A DNA stretch of 64,000 bases from Acidovorax sp. sic0104. Lineage in GTDB: Bacteria; Pseudomonadota; Gammaproteobacteria; Burkholderiales; Burkholderiaceae_C. Location: assembly GCF_019219095.1 (NCBI RefSeq), contig NZ_JAHUWH010000009.1, forward strand, positions 175,090-239,089, in the 5' to 3' direction. Below are positions 42,149 to 51,114 of this stretch, in pieces. The notes beneath the pieces are model-generated. The model did not search any database. It was given only the letters and a program-made list of their open reading frames with translations, and was not told where the DNA came from. Each line of letters begins with the position of its first letter. Positions within the stretch are counted from its first letter, which is position 1. A program made the position numbers and the translations under genes.

Positions 42149-42559
42149 TCAAACCAAGGATGGATGCACATAGCGCACCCACACGACCGCAATCGTTGCT
42201 GCTGAAATGAGAGCGTGCCACGAGCCGACTTTATATTTCGAATCGGGATCTAGCCTTTGAAAGATCGGCTGGAAATCCAATGGAACACCGGAATCTGCAC
42301 GTTGCACAAAGGACTTTAGCCCTTCGGCAATCTTAAGTGCGTCTTCTTGTGCGCCCAAGATAAGTCGCATGTTCAGCACTGCAAAAATCACAAAGCCGAG
42401 TGTGAGCATCGCGTACTCGAACCAATGCTTCATTGAACCGGCGCCCCAAGCGAAAGCAGCTGTGCTTGCAGCAATCGCTTGAAAGTAGCCCCAGTATCGG
42501 TGCGAAGTGTCTGTCACCGCACGGTAGTGCGACAGGGCATCAGATAGCGATATCGTCAT
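42149..42559 (-). CDS. Small membrane protein
   Basis: 136 residues with three hydrophobic segments: YFQAIAASTAAFAWGAG, YAMLTLGFVIFAVLNMRLI and WHALISAATIAVVWVRYV. Between the second and third lies a ~45-residue polar loop. No known family. It stands 62 bp downstream of the patatin lipoprotein gene on the same strand, and the two may act together at the membrane. Confidence 0.65.
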   Translation of the reverse strand: MTISLSDALSHYRAVTDTSHRYWGYFQAIAASTAAFAWGAGSMKHWFEYAMLTLGFVIFAVLNMRLILGAQEDALKIAEGLKSFVQRADSGVPLDFQPIFQRLDPDSKYKVGSWHALISAATIAVVWVRYVHPSLV

Positions 42560-42621
42560 GACAGCTTCCTTAGGAATGTGTCCACCGCTGGCTAGGAATT
42601 AGGGTGCTCTGGTTAGCTTCG

Positions 42622-44727
42622 TCACTGCGATTTCGTTGGAATCGGGATGCATTCAGTGGGTGGGCCCGCATGACCGCTACTTGTTATGGGCCTGTGGATT
42701 GGCCTCAGCCCATGTTTTCTTGCCAATGCACTGTGCTGAAGGCATTGGATTCCTTCATTCCTAGTACGGCCGGACATTTCATCGTAGCGAAGGTTGACAG
42801 CAAGGTTGCGTCCGAGCTCGCGATATGCCCAAAAGCGATAAGTGCTCGAGTCAATGGTTGCGGTCACTGTTCCGTGCTGGGGAAACTGCATGTAGTCTCG
42901 TTGAGCTCCTGTCAGTGGAGTCTGAATATCTCCAGAGTAATTCTCGCCTGAAGGATATTTGTGGCTATCGATGGTGGAACCTCTATCGTGGAAGAAGTAA
43001 ATAGGTAGCCAGCAGTTGACTTGGTTTGGCTTAGTGCCACACTCATCTTCGAAAGAAGTCTTCCGGTTGACCAGTGCCTGAATCTTCAGTTCGTCCCACG
43101 CAGGCTTGATTACATAAACTTTAATTCTTCGGTTTGGTTCAGCGGCCGTTGGTGGCCAAGTGATCTCTCCTTCAATGACAGGTGAGGTCCATGCGGAAAC
43201 GTTGTATGCCAATTGTTTTGCTTCATTCTTTCTCAAGCGCTCGCACAGCAAATTGAAATTCTCAAGAGCGGCGAAGGTCATCGACAACTTTTCGAGCAAA
43301 AGCAGGTGTTCCAAGTTACAGAGGTCTTCCATCCGCCCTTCAGCGTCTTGCGCGCCGTCAGCGATGATCAGGTCAGAAATGCCGCGCCGAATGAGGCTAA
43401 GTGCACCAGTATTCTCGGTTGGCCCCCCATCACTGAGTCGCACAGTACCGCGAATGCCATCCGTTGGCCTCGTCACGGGGATATCCACACCCCATTGCAC
43501 ACCTCTAACGAAGAGGCCTGCCATTTCATACATTGCAGTGCCCACGCTGGGCGATAGATTCTGCGGATCCATAAAGCCAGCTGAGGCCCGTACGCCTTGA
43601 GTGATGGTCTTCAGGGGCGGGGGATTTTGAATGTAGCCAAGTCGCGAAGATCCATAGCTGAAGGGCGTAATCTCAAAAAGATTGTGGGCGTTCGGAATCC
43701 TGGTTTTGGTGCCTTGTGTAGTGTTAAGAATCCAAACCGGCAAAGTGGGATCTTTGTCGTAGAGGGCTCGTAGATCCTTCCACTGATTTTTCTCTGGATC
43801 TACTCTGAGACTACCGTTGGACCCCACGGCATTGGTATATGACCACAATGACACTTCCGTAAGCGATTCGGATGGGGCGCTGGCTATGAGAGCTATGTCA
43901 CGACGCTTAGGGTTCAAACCCCAGGTGCGCTCCAGCCCCATCTCATAGGCTGTCACCACGGAGGGCTCTATGCCAAAAAGACCGGTTCCAATCTCTAGTA
44001 CAGAATGAAATCCATAGCCGACTAGCTTACTTTTGGGCGATGTTTGAGGATTTCCCGTTGGACGAGTAATCTCGGGATTAAAAACATCAGGCCAACGGAC
44101 TATGTGGGCTTGCCAGCGGAAAGGGTCGTATTCACCATTGACCGATCCAGCAGTTGCGTGGCGTGAGTTGAAGCATACCGGTTCAGGTTGCTGCCGACCT
44201 AACTCTTGGGCTTCTCGACGAGCTGAGGCGAGCGCACTGCTGCGTGCGTTGCGCAGATGCGCGTATTTTTCATCTTGAACATCTTGTTCCCGAACGAGCC
44301 ACAGCGGCACGCAGTCAGAAAAAATAGAATCAAAATCAAATCGCTCTCTGCCTTCAGCGCGAGCCGCCTCCATTTTTTTTGAGAAATACCAATATGCTGC
44401 GTAGCCGCCACCGGAGGTGGTTGATATCGCATGTACATGCTTAAGCACACCACTTTGTTGAAGTCCATGCAGCACACCGTGTGCAAACATCCCCGCCTTG
44501 GTTCCCCCGCCTGAGAGGGCCAAGCCGATTCGTGGAGCCTGAGTGCCATCAGCTTTTCTGGCGACGTACCTGTTTTCCAGGGCAAATTCAGCGTCCAGCC
44601 TGGATTGCGTCATCGTCGCAAGCCTCAGTGGAGGTTCAGACTGATTTGGGTCGTCAATCGGCATGGTGCCGCACCCACTGATCGCGACCGTTGCGGTCAC
44701 GAGCGAAATGTAGACGCTTCGTTGCAT
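42622..44727 (-). CDS. Patatin-like phospholipase lipoprotein
   Basis: 701 residues. Lipoprotein signal: hydrophobic core YISLVTATVAISGC, with the lipobox cysteine at ~residue 19. Patatin oxyanion loop LALSGGGTKAGMFAHGVLHG. The serine motif is AISTTSGGGYAAYWYF instead of the usual GxSxG, and the dyad aspartate is in LSDGGPTENTGALSLI. Expected to cleave membrane lipids from the outer or inner membrane. Base composition is lower in GC than the flanking chromosome. Start chosen at 44727 because it begins the signal peptide. Confidence 0.85.
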   Translation of the reverse strand: MQRSVYISLVTATVAISGCGTMPIDDPNQSEPPLRLATMTQSRLDAEFALENRYVARKADGTQAPRIGLALSGGGTKAGMFAHGVLHGLQQSGVLKHVHAISTTSGGGYAAYWYFSKKMEAARAEGRERFDFDSIFSDCVPLWLVREQDVQDEKYAHLRNARSSALASARREAQELGRQQPEPVCFNSRHATAGSVNGEYDPFRWQAHIVRWPDVFNPEITRPTGNPQTSPKSKLVGYGFHSVLEIGTGLFGIEPSVVTAYEMGLERTWGLNPKRRDIALIASAPSESLTEVSLWSYTNAVGSNGSLRVDPEKNQWKDLRALYDKDPTLPVWILNTTQGTKTRIPNAHNLFEITPFSYGSSRLGYIQNPPPLKTITQGVRASAGFMDPQNLSPSVGTAMYEMAGLFVRGVQWGVDIPVTRPTDGIRGTVRLSDGGPTENTGALSLIRRGISDLIIADGAQDAEGRMEDLCNLEHLLLLEKLSMTFAALENFNLLCERLRKNEAKQLAYNVSAWTSPVIEGEITWPPTAAEPNRRIKVYVIKPAWDELKIQALVNRKTSFEDECGTKPNQVNCWLPIYFFHDRGSTIDSHKYPSGENYSGDIQTPLTGAQRDYMQFPQHGTVTATIDSSTYRFWAYRELGRNLAVNLRYDEMSGRTRNEGIQCLQHSALARKHGLRPIHRPITSSGHAGPPTECIPIPTKSQ

Positions 44728-44813
44728 GAGTCCCTCCAGTTGCTTTTGGAACCGAAAACTACAGGGAAACGTAAAGTGCATCCAGCGAAAAATTGCATTC
44801 CATAGACCAAAAT

Positions 44814-45113
44814 ATGACGCTCAATCCCAAGGATTGCACCATCAAGGTTGCACACCGATCCCCAGCCATTTCCACGGAGCAAGCCATGGCCCTTGAAGAC
44901 GACATCGCCACTCTCACCGTGCTCGTACAGGGCATGCTTGCTGACTCAGGAGACCAAACCGGTTTTGATGCAAGGGTGTGGCTAGACCAATGGCTTACTA
45001 GCATGGTCCCAGCCTTGGGAAGTCGAAGACCTATCGATGTGCTCAATGAGCCAGACGGCCTGCAAGTCGTGAAGAGCTTGCTCTTGCGAGCCCAATCTGG
45101 TGCGTATTCGTAA
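44814..45113 (+). CDS. MbcA/ParS/Xre antitoxin-like protein
   Basis: 99 residues. The C-terminal segment FDARVWLDQWLTSMVPALGS, RRPIDVLNEPDGLQVVKSLL matches the DUF2384 toxin-binding domain of MbcA/ParS/Xre antitoxins. No RES-domain toxin gene lies beside it. It lacks a clear N-terminal HTH and so may be a regulator remnant or a truncated antitoxin. Start at ATG 44814; the earlier TTG is less likely. Confidence 0.75.
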   Translation: MTLNPKDCTIKVAHRSPAISTEQAMALEDDIATLTVLVQGMLADSGDQTGFDARVWLDQWLTSMVPALGSRRPIDVLNEPDGLQVVKSLLLRAQSGAYS

Positions 45114-45192
45114 GCATAGGCAGGGAGAGGGCTGGTCGTGAATAAGGTCTGGACCTGTCGCTATCCCCGCTGACCAATTGACACCATGCAGA

Positions 45193-45780
45193 ATGCCTAC
45201 GGCTATGCCCTTTAGCCAGAACTCCCCGTATCTCCCTGCGTCTTCTCCCCACAGCGCGGACGTCGTTCTGTACCTAGACCTCGATGGTGTTGTCCACCAT
45301 GAAAAAGTGCTCTGGCATCCAAGCAGGGGTATCTACATGAGCCCATATGAGGCTGCAGGACACTCTCTTTTTGAATGGATTTCTATCTTGGAATCGGTGC
45401 TTGAACCGTACCCGGCAGTCGCTCTGGTGCTGAGTAGCACCTGGTGCATCCGTCCCGGATACAGCGCAACCCTCAAACGGCTTCCGGTCTCTCTGCGTGC
45501 CCGGTTCATTGGTGGGACGTACCACAAGCGTGTCCATGGCGTGGATCCCTGGAATCTGTCTATGTTTCGCACCACGCCCCGGGGTGTGCAAGTTCAAGAT
45601 GACGCTCGTCGCCGAAAGCCCCGGCAGTGGCTGGCACTTGATGACGATTTGGAGGGGTGGCCTGACTCCTGTCGGGAAAATTTGGTCGCGTGCGAAGGAA
45701 CTACCGGCTTGTCCAACCCTGTAGTTCAACACGAGCTGAGGGAAAAACTGCGCGGCTGCCATGCGGGGTTGTCCGCCTAA
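45193..45780 (+). CDS. HAD-fold protein of the Swiss-army-knife RNA repair type
   Basis: 195 residues. Motif I VVLYLDLDGVVHHEKVLWHP, a middle VALVLSSTWCIRPGYSATL and late WLALDDDLEGWPDSC resemble the HAD domain found in Swiss Army Knife RNA repair proteins (HAD_SAK). This group removes phosphates from RNA ends or acts as a repair phosphatase. Alone here, without ligase or kinase partners, so its function is uncertain. Start at ATG 45193 (alternative 45205). Confidence 0.75.
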   Translation: MPTAMPFSQNSPYLPASSPHSADVVLYLDLDGVVHHEKVLWHPSRGIYMSPYEAAGHSLFEWISILESVLEPYPAVALVLSSTWCIRPGYSATLKRLPVSLRARFIGGTYHKRVHGVDPWNLSMFRTTPRGVQVQDDARRRKPRQWLALDDDLEGWPDSCRENLVACEGTTGLSNPVVQHELREKLRGCHAGLSA

Positions 45781-45808
45781 CCCCGTAGTTTCTGAAAACA
45801 GCCAACCG

Positions 45809-46099
45809 ATGATTCGACGCCACTCCGACATCCTCGCGGTCTTGCAATCTGTCGCTGGCATCGTGAAGCGCCGCCACGCACTCCCTATCTTGGCCAATGT
45901 GCTCAGCCGTCGGACAGCCAGTACCGGCTTCACGGATTTGGATATCGGCCCGTTGGTTCTCGAAGCGCCAGTTCGCCACAGCGCCGAGGTCTTCGCCTTG
46001 CTCTCACGTCCGGTGGCCAAGCTCAAGCAGGCTGCTGCATTGAACTTGCCCCGCACTTCGTATTTCAGTAGCAAGGTTAGCGGTCGCAACGCGCCATAG
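45809..46099 (+). pseudogene. DnaN (beta clamp) N-terminal fragment
   Basis: 96 residues. HSDILAVLQSVAGIVKRRHA, LPILANVL and FTDLDI correspond to the first part of the DNA polymerase III beta clamp (LKPLQ-VAGVVERR, LPVLSNVL, GTDLDIE). The usual spacing between LANVL and FTDLDI is shortened, and after it the sequence becomes unrelated. It is only about a quarter of a clamp. It may be a decayed or captured piece, or a small clamp-domain mimic. It lies 28 bp after the HAD gene. Confidence 0.6.
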
Positions 46100-46120
46100 G
46101 GCGCCAGTGATGAAGTCCCC

Positions 46121-46597
46121 ATGAAAACAGCCTCGACAACATCAACCTCAACGACTCGCCTCCGCACAAACAACGGCCCAAGCGCAGTTGAACATCCGTC
46201 GCTCTACGCGTCTGCTGCTCAGACAAAGGCCTTTCTGGCTGGCAGCCTGGCCGCCCGGACGGCTCGCTTGGAAGCCAATGACATGCTCAGCACAGACATG
46301 GCAGCGGATCTGGTCGGTACCACCCCAGTGACGATCAATGCGTGGATCGCCAAAGGGCGGGCTATCGGATTGACCCAACCCCGGGGTGGATTCAAGTTGC
46401 CCAGTTGGCAGTTTGAATCTGCCCTATGGGATGCAGTGCCCAAGCTTTCAAAAGCCTTGCGAACGACTGAGGGCTGGGCACTGCTCGCCTTCTTGGAGAC
46501 ACCATCGGGCGCTTTGGGCGGCCGGACACCGCGTCAGGCGATAGAGCAGGGGCATCTGGCCCGTGTAATTGAAGTGGCGGGTGCTGAGGGCTATTGA
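46121..46597 (+). CDS. Xre/MbcA-like antitoxin family protein
   Basis: 158 residues. MLSTDMAADLVGTTPVTINA forms a HTH-like start, and the C-terminal ALWDAVPKLSKALRTTEGWA, LLAFLETPSGALGGRTPRQA is typical of the antitoxin-type toxin-binding domain. No RES toxin follows. A second, different antitoxin-like gene is at 44814, with the SAK-type HAD gene and clamp fragment between them. Confidence 0.7.
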   Translation: MKTASTTSTSTTRLRTNNGPSAVEHPSLYASAAQTKAFLAGSLAARTARLEANDMLSTDMAADLVGTTPVTINAWIAKGRAIGLTQPRGGFKLPSWQFESALWDAVPKLSKALRTTEGWALLAFLETPSGALGGRTPRQAIEQGHLARVIEVAGAEGY

Positions 46598-46879
46598 CCC
46601 CCTACGACCCATCAATCTCGCAGATCTTCAGAGCATCCCTTACTTCTAGCACCTCGCTCCGCAGCCTATTTTTTGGGGTTTAGCAATCAAGCGCCCCTGC
46701 GGTCACGGTGAAGATAGGGACACGGCTACTCCTGTTGCATCCATCGAATCTGCTTTCACGGCGATTTGACAATACCGGTCAGCCGGTTGCCTACCTTGCT
46801 GAACGCCCTGAAACCGTATTTACGCGGCGATCTGTCGTCGTGAAGCCTTAGGAGTTTCATCTGAGATGGTGAGTGGACG

Positions 46880-47580
46880 CCATTCCACAATGAAATCTCT
46901 AGCTGCAAAAAGGAGGCTCCCGGCTCTGCCGGGGAGGCAGCAGAAGTTTGACTTTTCAGGAGGTTGTCCACCGTAGAGACTTGCAATCGTGAGCCGCCAA
47001 GCAAATGAAAGGAAGAAAAACGGTGGATAAGTTTAAAAGTCTGAGTCACACGGCCTGGGATTGCAAATATCACGTGGTCCTCATCCCCAAGCGTCGAAGG
47101 CAAACGCTGTACCAGCAGCTACGCGAATATCTGGGCGAGGTGTTCAGAGAGCTGGCAGCGTAAAAGGAGTGCAGAGTTGAAGAGGGGCATTTGATGCCCG
47201 ATCACGTGCACATGATGCTGTCGATCCCGCCGAAGTACTCGGTATCGCAGGTGGTCGGTTTCATCAAAGGCAAGAGCGCAATCCACCTGGCGCGGGTGTT
47301 TGGGGAGCGTAAGCGCAACTTCGTGGGGCAGCACTTTTGGGCGCGAGGGTACTTCGTGTCGACGGAGGGACGTAACGAAGCGGTAATACGGGAGTACATC
47401 CGTAACCAAGAGAAGGAAGATGCAAGGTTGGGCCAACGCGGTCTATGGAGATGAGTAGCCACAAATAGGTGGTCCCAAGAATGAGGGGCCGCGTAAGCGA
47501 CCCCTTGCAGCCGCTTCGAGTGGCTCACATCCCAAATGCCCCCAGCCTTGCCGGGGGATGGTTGCCGAATTTAGTCTCGG
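46880..47580 (+). mobile_element. IS200/IS605-family element, inactive
   Basis: Subterminal hairpins flank the transposase: CTCCCGGC/GCCGGGGAG at 46917-46936 on the left and CCCCC/GGGGG around 47539-47557 on the right, as in IS200-type ends. Exact ends cannot be fixed. The transposase carries a stop codon, so the element cannot move by itself. Confidence 0.75.
47005..47454 (+). pseudogene. tnpA: IS200-type Y1 transposase with in-frame stop
   Basis: The frame from ATG 47005 (SLSHTAWDCKYHVVLIPKRR) runs 52 codons to TAA at 47161-47163, then continues in the same frame to 47454. The second part has HLMPDHVHMMLSIPPKYSVS (HUH motif region) and FWARGYFVSTEGRNEAVIRE with the catalytic Tyr. The stop falls where the family has Gln or Arg before KESR. 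Two-part translation would not give an active HUH enzyme. Confidence 0.85.
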
Positions 47581-47613
47581 GTTCGCTGTGTGCAGAACTG
47601 CTTGACCACAGGG

Positions 47614-48414
47614 CTAGGCCTCTCCTGTGATTGCTCGTACACGTCTGACTTGATCAGAGTACATGTCAAGCCAAGTGCTCCGGCCCGCATGCAACTCTAC
47701 AAAGCGCTTCTTTCCTGTTAGCTCCACAGCCCCTGGATGCATTTTCTGGATCCGGCGGATTGATGCGGCGGCGTGGCCTGGTAGAACATCTGGTTTAAAT
47801 ATCGGCATTAGCAGAACCAGTGGCCCCAGTATGTTGATTCGGAGAATGAACGAATCGTCTCCAGGCAGAGATCCGTAGCAGATTCGGATGAGAAATGGGT
47901 TTAAAGTCTTTGCCCCATGAGCCGCCTTTCCGAACGGCTGATTGACAGCGGGCATCTCATCTAACGCGATGGGACTGGCCAGATAAGCCAGCAAAGTAAC
48001 GCGGTTCCTTGACGGCGATTCCGCAGTGCCAAGGATGAAGGAAATGAAGTTTTCGAACAGGTAGCTATGAGCGCCGTCAGTTCGTGAAGAGTTGAATGAC
48101 ACCTTTAGCGACCAGCGAAGCAGTGGTGCGTACTCGTATTTGAGAGCAAGCGAACGTCCGAGGTAGTTGTGAACCAGAAGTCCTGCTTCATCAAGTACCT
48201 GCTTCCCGTAGGCGTCGAGTTCACTCAGAACGCCGTTGTTGCATGCAGCGCAGACGTCTTTGACCTTTGCCTCTCCGCCGACCATCTTTCCCACAACTTC
48301 ATTCCAGCCGACAAACTTCTCTCCCGATGATTTTTGAAGTGCATAGAGAAAGGATGGGATGACGTGCTCGCGCGTCAGCGTACCTTCTTGTTTGCAGTAA
48401 GCGCAGGTGGGCAT
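47614..48414 (-). CDS. HNH-endonuclease-like protein
   Basis: 266 residues. N-terminal CAYCKQEGTLTREHVIPSFL and VCAACNNGVLSELD give the CxxC...EH...CxxCN pattern of HNH nucleases. The rest is helical and beta-rich with no known domain. Such proteins occur in accessory and defence regions. It is the last of three minus-strand genes (with GIY-YIG and HEPN-like proteins upstream). Confidence 0.78.
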   Translation of the reverse strand: MPTCAYCKQEGTLTREHVIPSFLYALQKSSGEKFVGWNEVVGKMVGGEAKVKDVCAACNNGVLSELDAYGKQVLDEAGLLVHNYLGRSLALKYEYAPLLRWSLKVSFNSSRTDGAHSYLFENFISFILGTAESPSRNRVTLLAYLASPIALDEMPAVNQPFGKAAHGAKTLNPFLIRICYGSLPGDDSFILRINILGPLVLLMPIFKPDVLPGHAAASIRRIQKMHPGAVELTGKKRFVELHAGRSTWLDMYSDQVRRVRAITGEA

Positions 48415-48607
48415 GTGCGAAGCTTAAGAAAATTTAGACCGAAAGATCAGGGCGATGAACTAGGCTATGTATTCTGGACACTAATTACTCCTATCAATAC
48501 ATTGCAGTCTGAAATTTGCCGAATGCACCACGCGGCGAAGGACGCCAGGGGCCGAGAGGGAGCGTGTATTTTCTAGCGTAAACAACCTTTGGCTAGTCTA
48601 CTGATCC

Positions 48608-49138
48608 CTACTGCCGACCGACTAGCGGCAAGTGCTTTTTGCGCATCGCCGCTTCGATCTTGGGCGCGAGCACGGGATAGTTCACCACCTCCAGGCGCAG
48701 CACGGACAGGCGATATCGGTTGCCCTCAAGAAGATTGCGTGCTTTCAGTTTTAGGGCGAATGTGCGCTTATCCGCTGTCAGATAGAGGTGTTCAGAAACG
48801 CGCTTTCCAATATTTTCGGATTTTCCCAAGTACAGCGGCATCCACTCTTGAACGGCCGTGTGCTTCGCCATACGCCCCTTCTGACATGAGGGCACGAATG
48901 ACTGCTTGAATTCCTCCTGATTCCACTTTGACGTGAAGCAAGCGAGCCAGTCGCCCAGCATTGCGGCGCCATAGGGCCTAGACCAGACCTCCAGGAAATA
49001 CAGTCCGGAAAACTGGATGGACTTCAGGTCAACTTGAAGGAGGTCTCCCAGCGGCTGAAACTCAAGGCCCTGCGCTATTTGCTCAAAATCACGAAAGAGT
49101 TTCGTGAGTTCCCCATCAATTCTTTGGATGTGCTGCAT
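48608..49138 (-). CDS. GIY-YIG-type nuclease-like protein
   Basis: About 176 residues. FSGLYFLEVWSR and WMPLYLGKSENIGKRVSEHL follow the GIY-YIG pattern in relaxed form, with a later EAAMRKKHLPL. The domain would be a small Mg-dependent nuclease. The frame stays open to 49327, but that 63-residue extension is Arg/Ser/Cys-rich and probably not coding, so the ATG at 49138 is preferred. It lies between the HEPN-like and HNH genes on the same strand. Confidence 0.65.
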   Translation of the reverse strand: MQHIQRIDGELTKLFRDFEQIAQGLEFQPLGDLLQVDLKSIQFSGLYFLEVWSRPYGAAMLGDWLACFTSKWNQEEFKQSFVPSCQKGRMAKHTAVQEWMPLYLGKSENIGKRVSEHLYLTADKRTFALKLKARNLLEGNRYRLSVLRLEVVNYPVLAPKIEAAMRKKHLPLVGRQ

Positions 49139-49424
49139 ACAGCCATTATCGAGTGGCTGCTTCAGCTCGGCGGAGGCATCTCGGGCACTTCCCAGACAAA
49201 ATTTCAGACCTACTATGCGTTTCGAACGCCAGCATCTTGGCTCGACCGCGAATTCGCGCTGTCTGCAAGGAACAGGGCTTAGCGAACGACGGGTATCAGC
49301 CCTCTTGCTCCAACACTCTGGCTTCACGCAGCCTCAGGCTGAACGATGAGTGCTGTTGCAGCTTGATCTGGAACTAGTTGTGAAATTACTAACGCCTAGG
49401 GTATCGCGGACGATGGCCCACTCG

Positions 49425-50624
49425 CTACGCATCGCGCTCAGTCCTTGGGAAATCAAGGGATTCAGTTGTAGCGGTAGAGAAAGGCGTGGTTAATTTCGCG
49501 ACGAAGCCCTCAACATCTTTCAGGCCGTTGTTTCGAAACTTCAGTTCTGGCACCCAACCAAATTGAGCGTGCGGCACCCAAACAAAGTCCTCAAGCTCCA
49601 ACAACGTATGCCATTCGTGCAACTCAGGCCATTTTGGATCTTTGTACGTTCCGCAGAGCAAGTAAGTTTGACCGTCCCTCGCTAAGCGGTAAACATCCGC
49701 GACCAAAGAATCGGCGTGGGAATGCGTGCAAAGTGCGTTGTGGAGGTGGGCCATAGCTGCAGTCAACGCCGCATTGGGCCGATCCTTGAGATTTTCTGGA
49801 TCTATGAGGCCGTGCATCAAGTCATTGCGTAGCTTGTTTATTAGTTTCCAGTCCGCAACGCGGCTCTTCTCAGCAGTAGTAGCTTCCAGCGAATTCAGCA
49901 CAAACGCCCTCACGCCTACTAGTGAGGTCTTCTTCCTGACATAGCTGTGACCGCACGCCTCGCACTTTCCGGCCACTTCTTCTGTTCCGGGGGTCAGCCC
50001 CACCGCTTTGGCGAGGGGGGGTTCCAGCGTCTCAAGCCCAATGTAGGCCTCTTGAAAGGCTGCCGCGTCATCCAGGTTACCAATCGCCTCACGGTACTGA
50101 AGCGCAGCTCGCCTGAGCCGATGCCCATCTTCGAGACCATCCCAATGCGCGAGGATGCGCTTAACGAAATCAACTTTCTCCTCGGTGATAGGTTCGCCCC
50201 AATGGGATATCGGAAGCCGCCTAAAAATGTAGAAATCGCATTCGTCGGCTGCTTCAGTGATGCGAGCAACCTGCAACGGCTCCGTGGCCCGGAAAGTTGA
50301 GCCTGTAACCAGTGCCAGCGCAGATAGGAAGTCCTCAAGAAGCGACATGCCTAGCTGGGCGGCCACTAGCATGTCCTCTTCTGTCGATGAGAACTGTATA
50401 GCCAGAAGTGACCCACCCGACTGACGCTGTACCGCCGGATCGTCTGATTCACTGCGAATGGAGATCGTGCATTCGGTCCTCTGTACCTTCATCGGGCCCA
50501 GCGTTTGCGGGGACATTTGAACGGAAAGCGATTGCAACCCTAGCACCCGGTAAAGATAGATGACTGCCTGCCTCTTAGCTTTCACTTTCGGTCCAGAGCC
50601 GGTTTTCTTAGATTTTTTTGCCAC
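49425..50624 (-). CDS. HEPN-like protein with zinc motif
   Basis: 399 residues from a GTG. Long N-terminal beta-rich region, a CEACGHSY zinc-knuckle near residue 220, and a helical end with RNDLMHGLIDPENL. The R-x4-H arrangement in RNDLMH is the signature of HEPN ribonucleases (Rx4-6H), such as the ApeA-like abortive proteins. That is a resemblance, not a proven match. No neighbour encodes a nucleotidyltransferase antitoxin. Confidence 0.6.
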   Translation of the reverse strand: MAKKSKKTGSGPKVKAKRQAVIYLYRVLGLQSLSVQMSPQTLGPMKVQRTECTISIRSESDDPAVQRQSGGSLLAIQFSSTEEDMLVAAQLGMSLLEDFLSALALVTGSTFRATEPLQVARITEAADECDFYIFRRLPISHWGEPITEEKVDFVKRILAHWDGLEDGHRLRRAALQYREAIGNLDDAAAFQEAYIGLETLEPPLAKAVGLTPGTEEVAGKCEACGHSYVRKKTSLVGVRAFVLNSLEATTAEKSRVADWKLINKLRNDLMHGLIDPENLKDRPNAALTAAMAHLHNALCTHSHADSLVADVYRLARDGQTYLLCGTYKDPKWPELHEWHTLLELEDFVWVPHAQFGWVPELKFRNNGLKDVEGFVAKLTTPFSTATTESLDFPRTERDA

Positions 50625-51114
50625 TAGTTAGACTTCATTCGAGATAATGGAAGCTGCATATCAAGTTCGCATTATTGTTCTCCGGGTTGGTCCGTATGAC
50701 CGACGCTCCTGTGCGGCTATTGCCCATCGTCTAAATACTAGTTGATCGAAGTTGATGTGGAGTGCGCCCGAGACGAACAGATGGCAGCTCCTGGGCTAAG
50801 TCGTCACCGAAACGTGCGTCCGGAAAGATGCGACGTGAGCCTGTTGTTACGCCACAGATGGTTGCTCAGGGCGGTACACAGCAAGCCACGCAGTCGAGTT
50901 GCCGGTTCCGAGGGTGAATCGGCAATTCAGGACAAGCGGCGTGTAACGACCAGAATTGGCGGTTGCCGCCGTTCAAACACTAGGCCGTGAATGAATGAGA
51001 TCAGCCTGAAGCATTAAGAGCCTCTAAGACGCTCCTTACCATCACAAAGTCGCCATGCACATTTTTAGTTGCCTAAAACTGTCCTCCATCTAGAGTGCGG
51101 TCGTAGGAGGGGAT
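50625..51114. other. 490-bp region without a recognised gene
   Basis: It lies between divergent genes. No repeat or RNA structure stands out. A possible 82-codon frame at 50742-50990 has no recognisable features. Near the right end a strong GGAGGGG ribosome site belongs to the next gene. Confidence 0.5.

Noticed and set aside
46756..47103. 115-codon minus-strand frame
   Set aside because: Covers the left end and transposase start of the IS200-type element; shadow frame.
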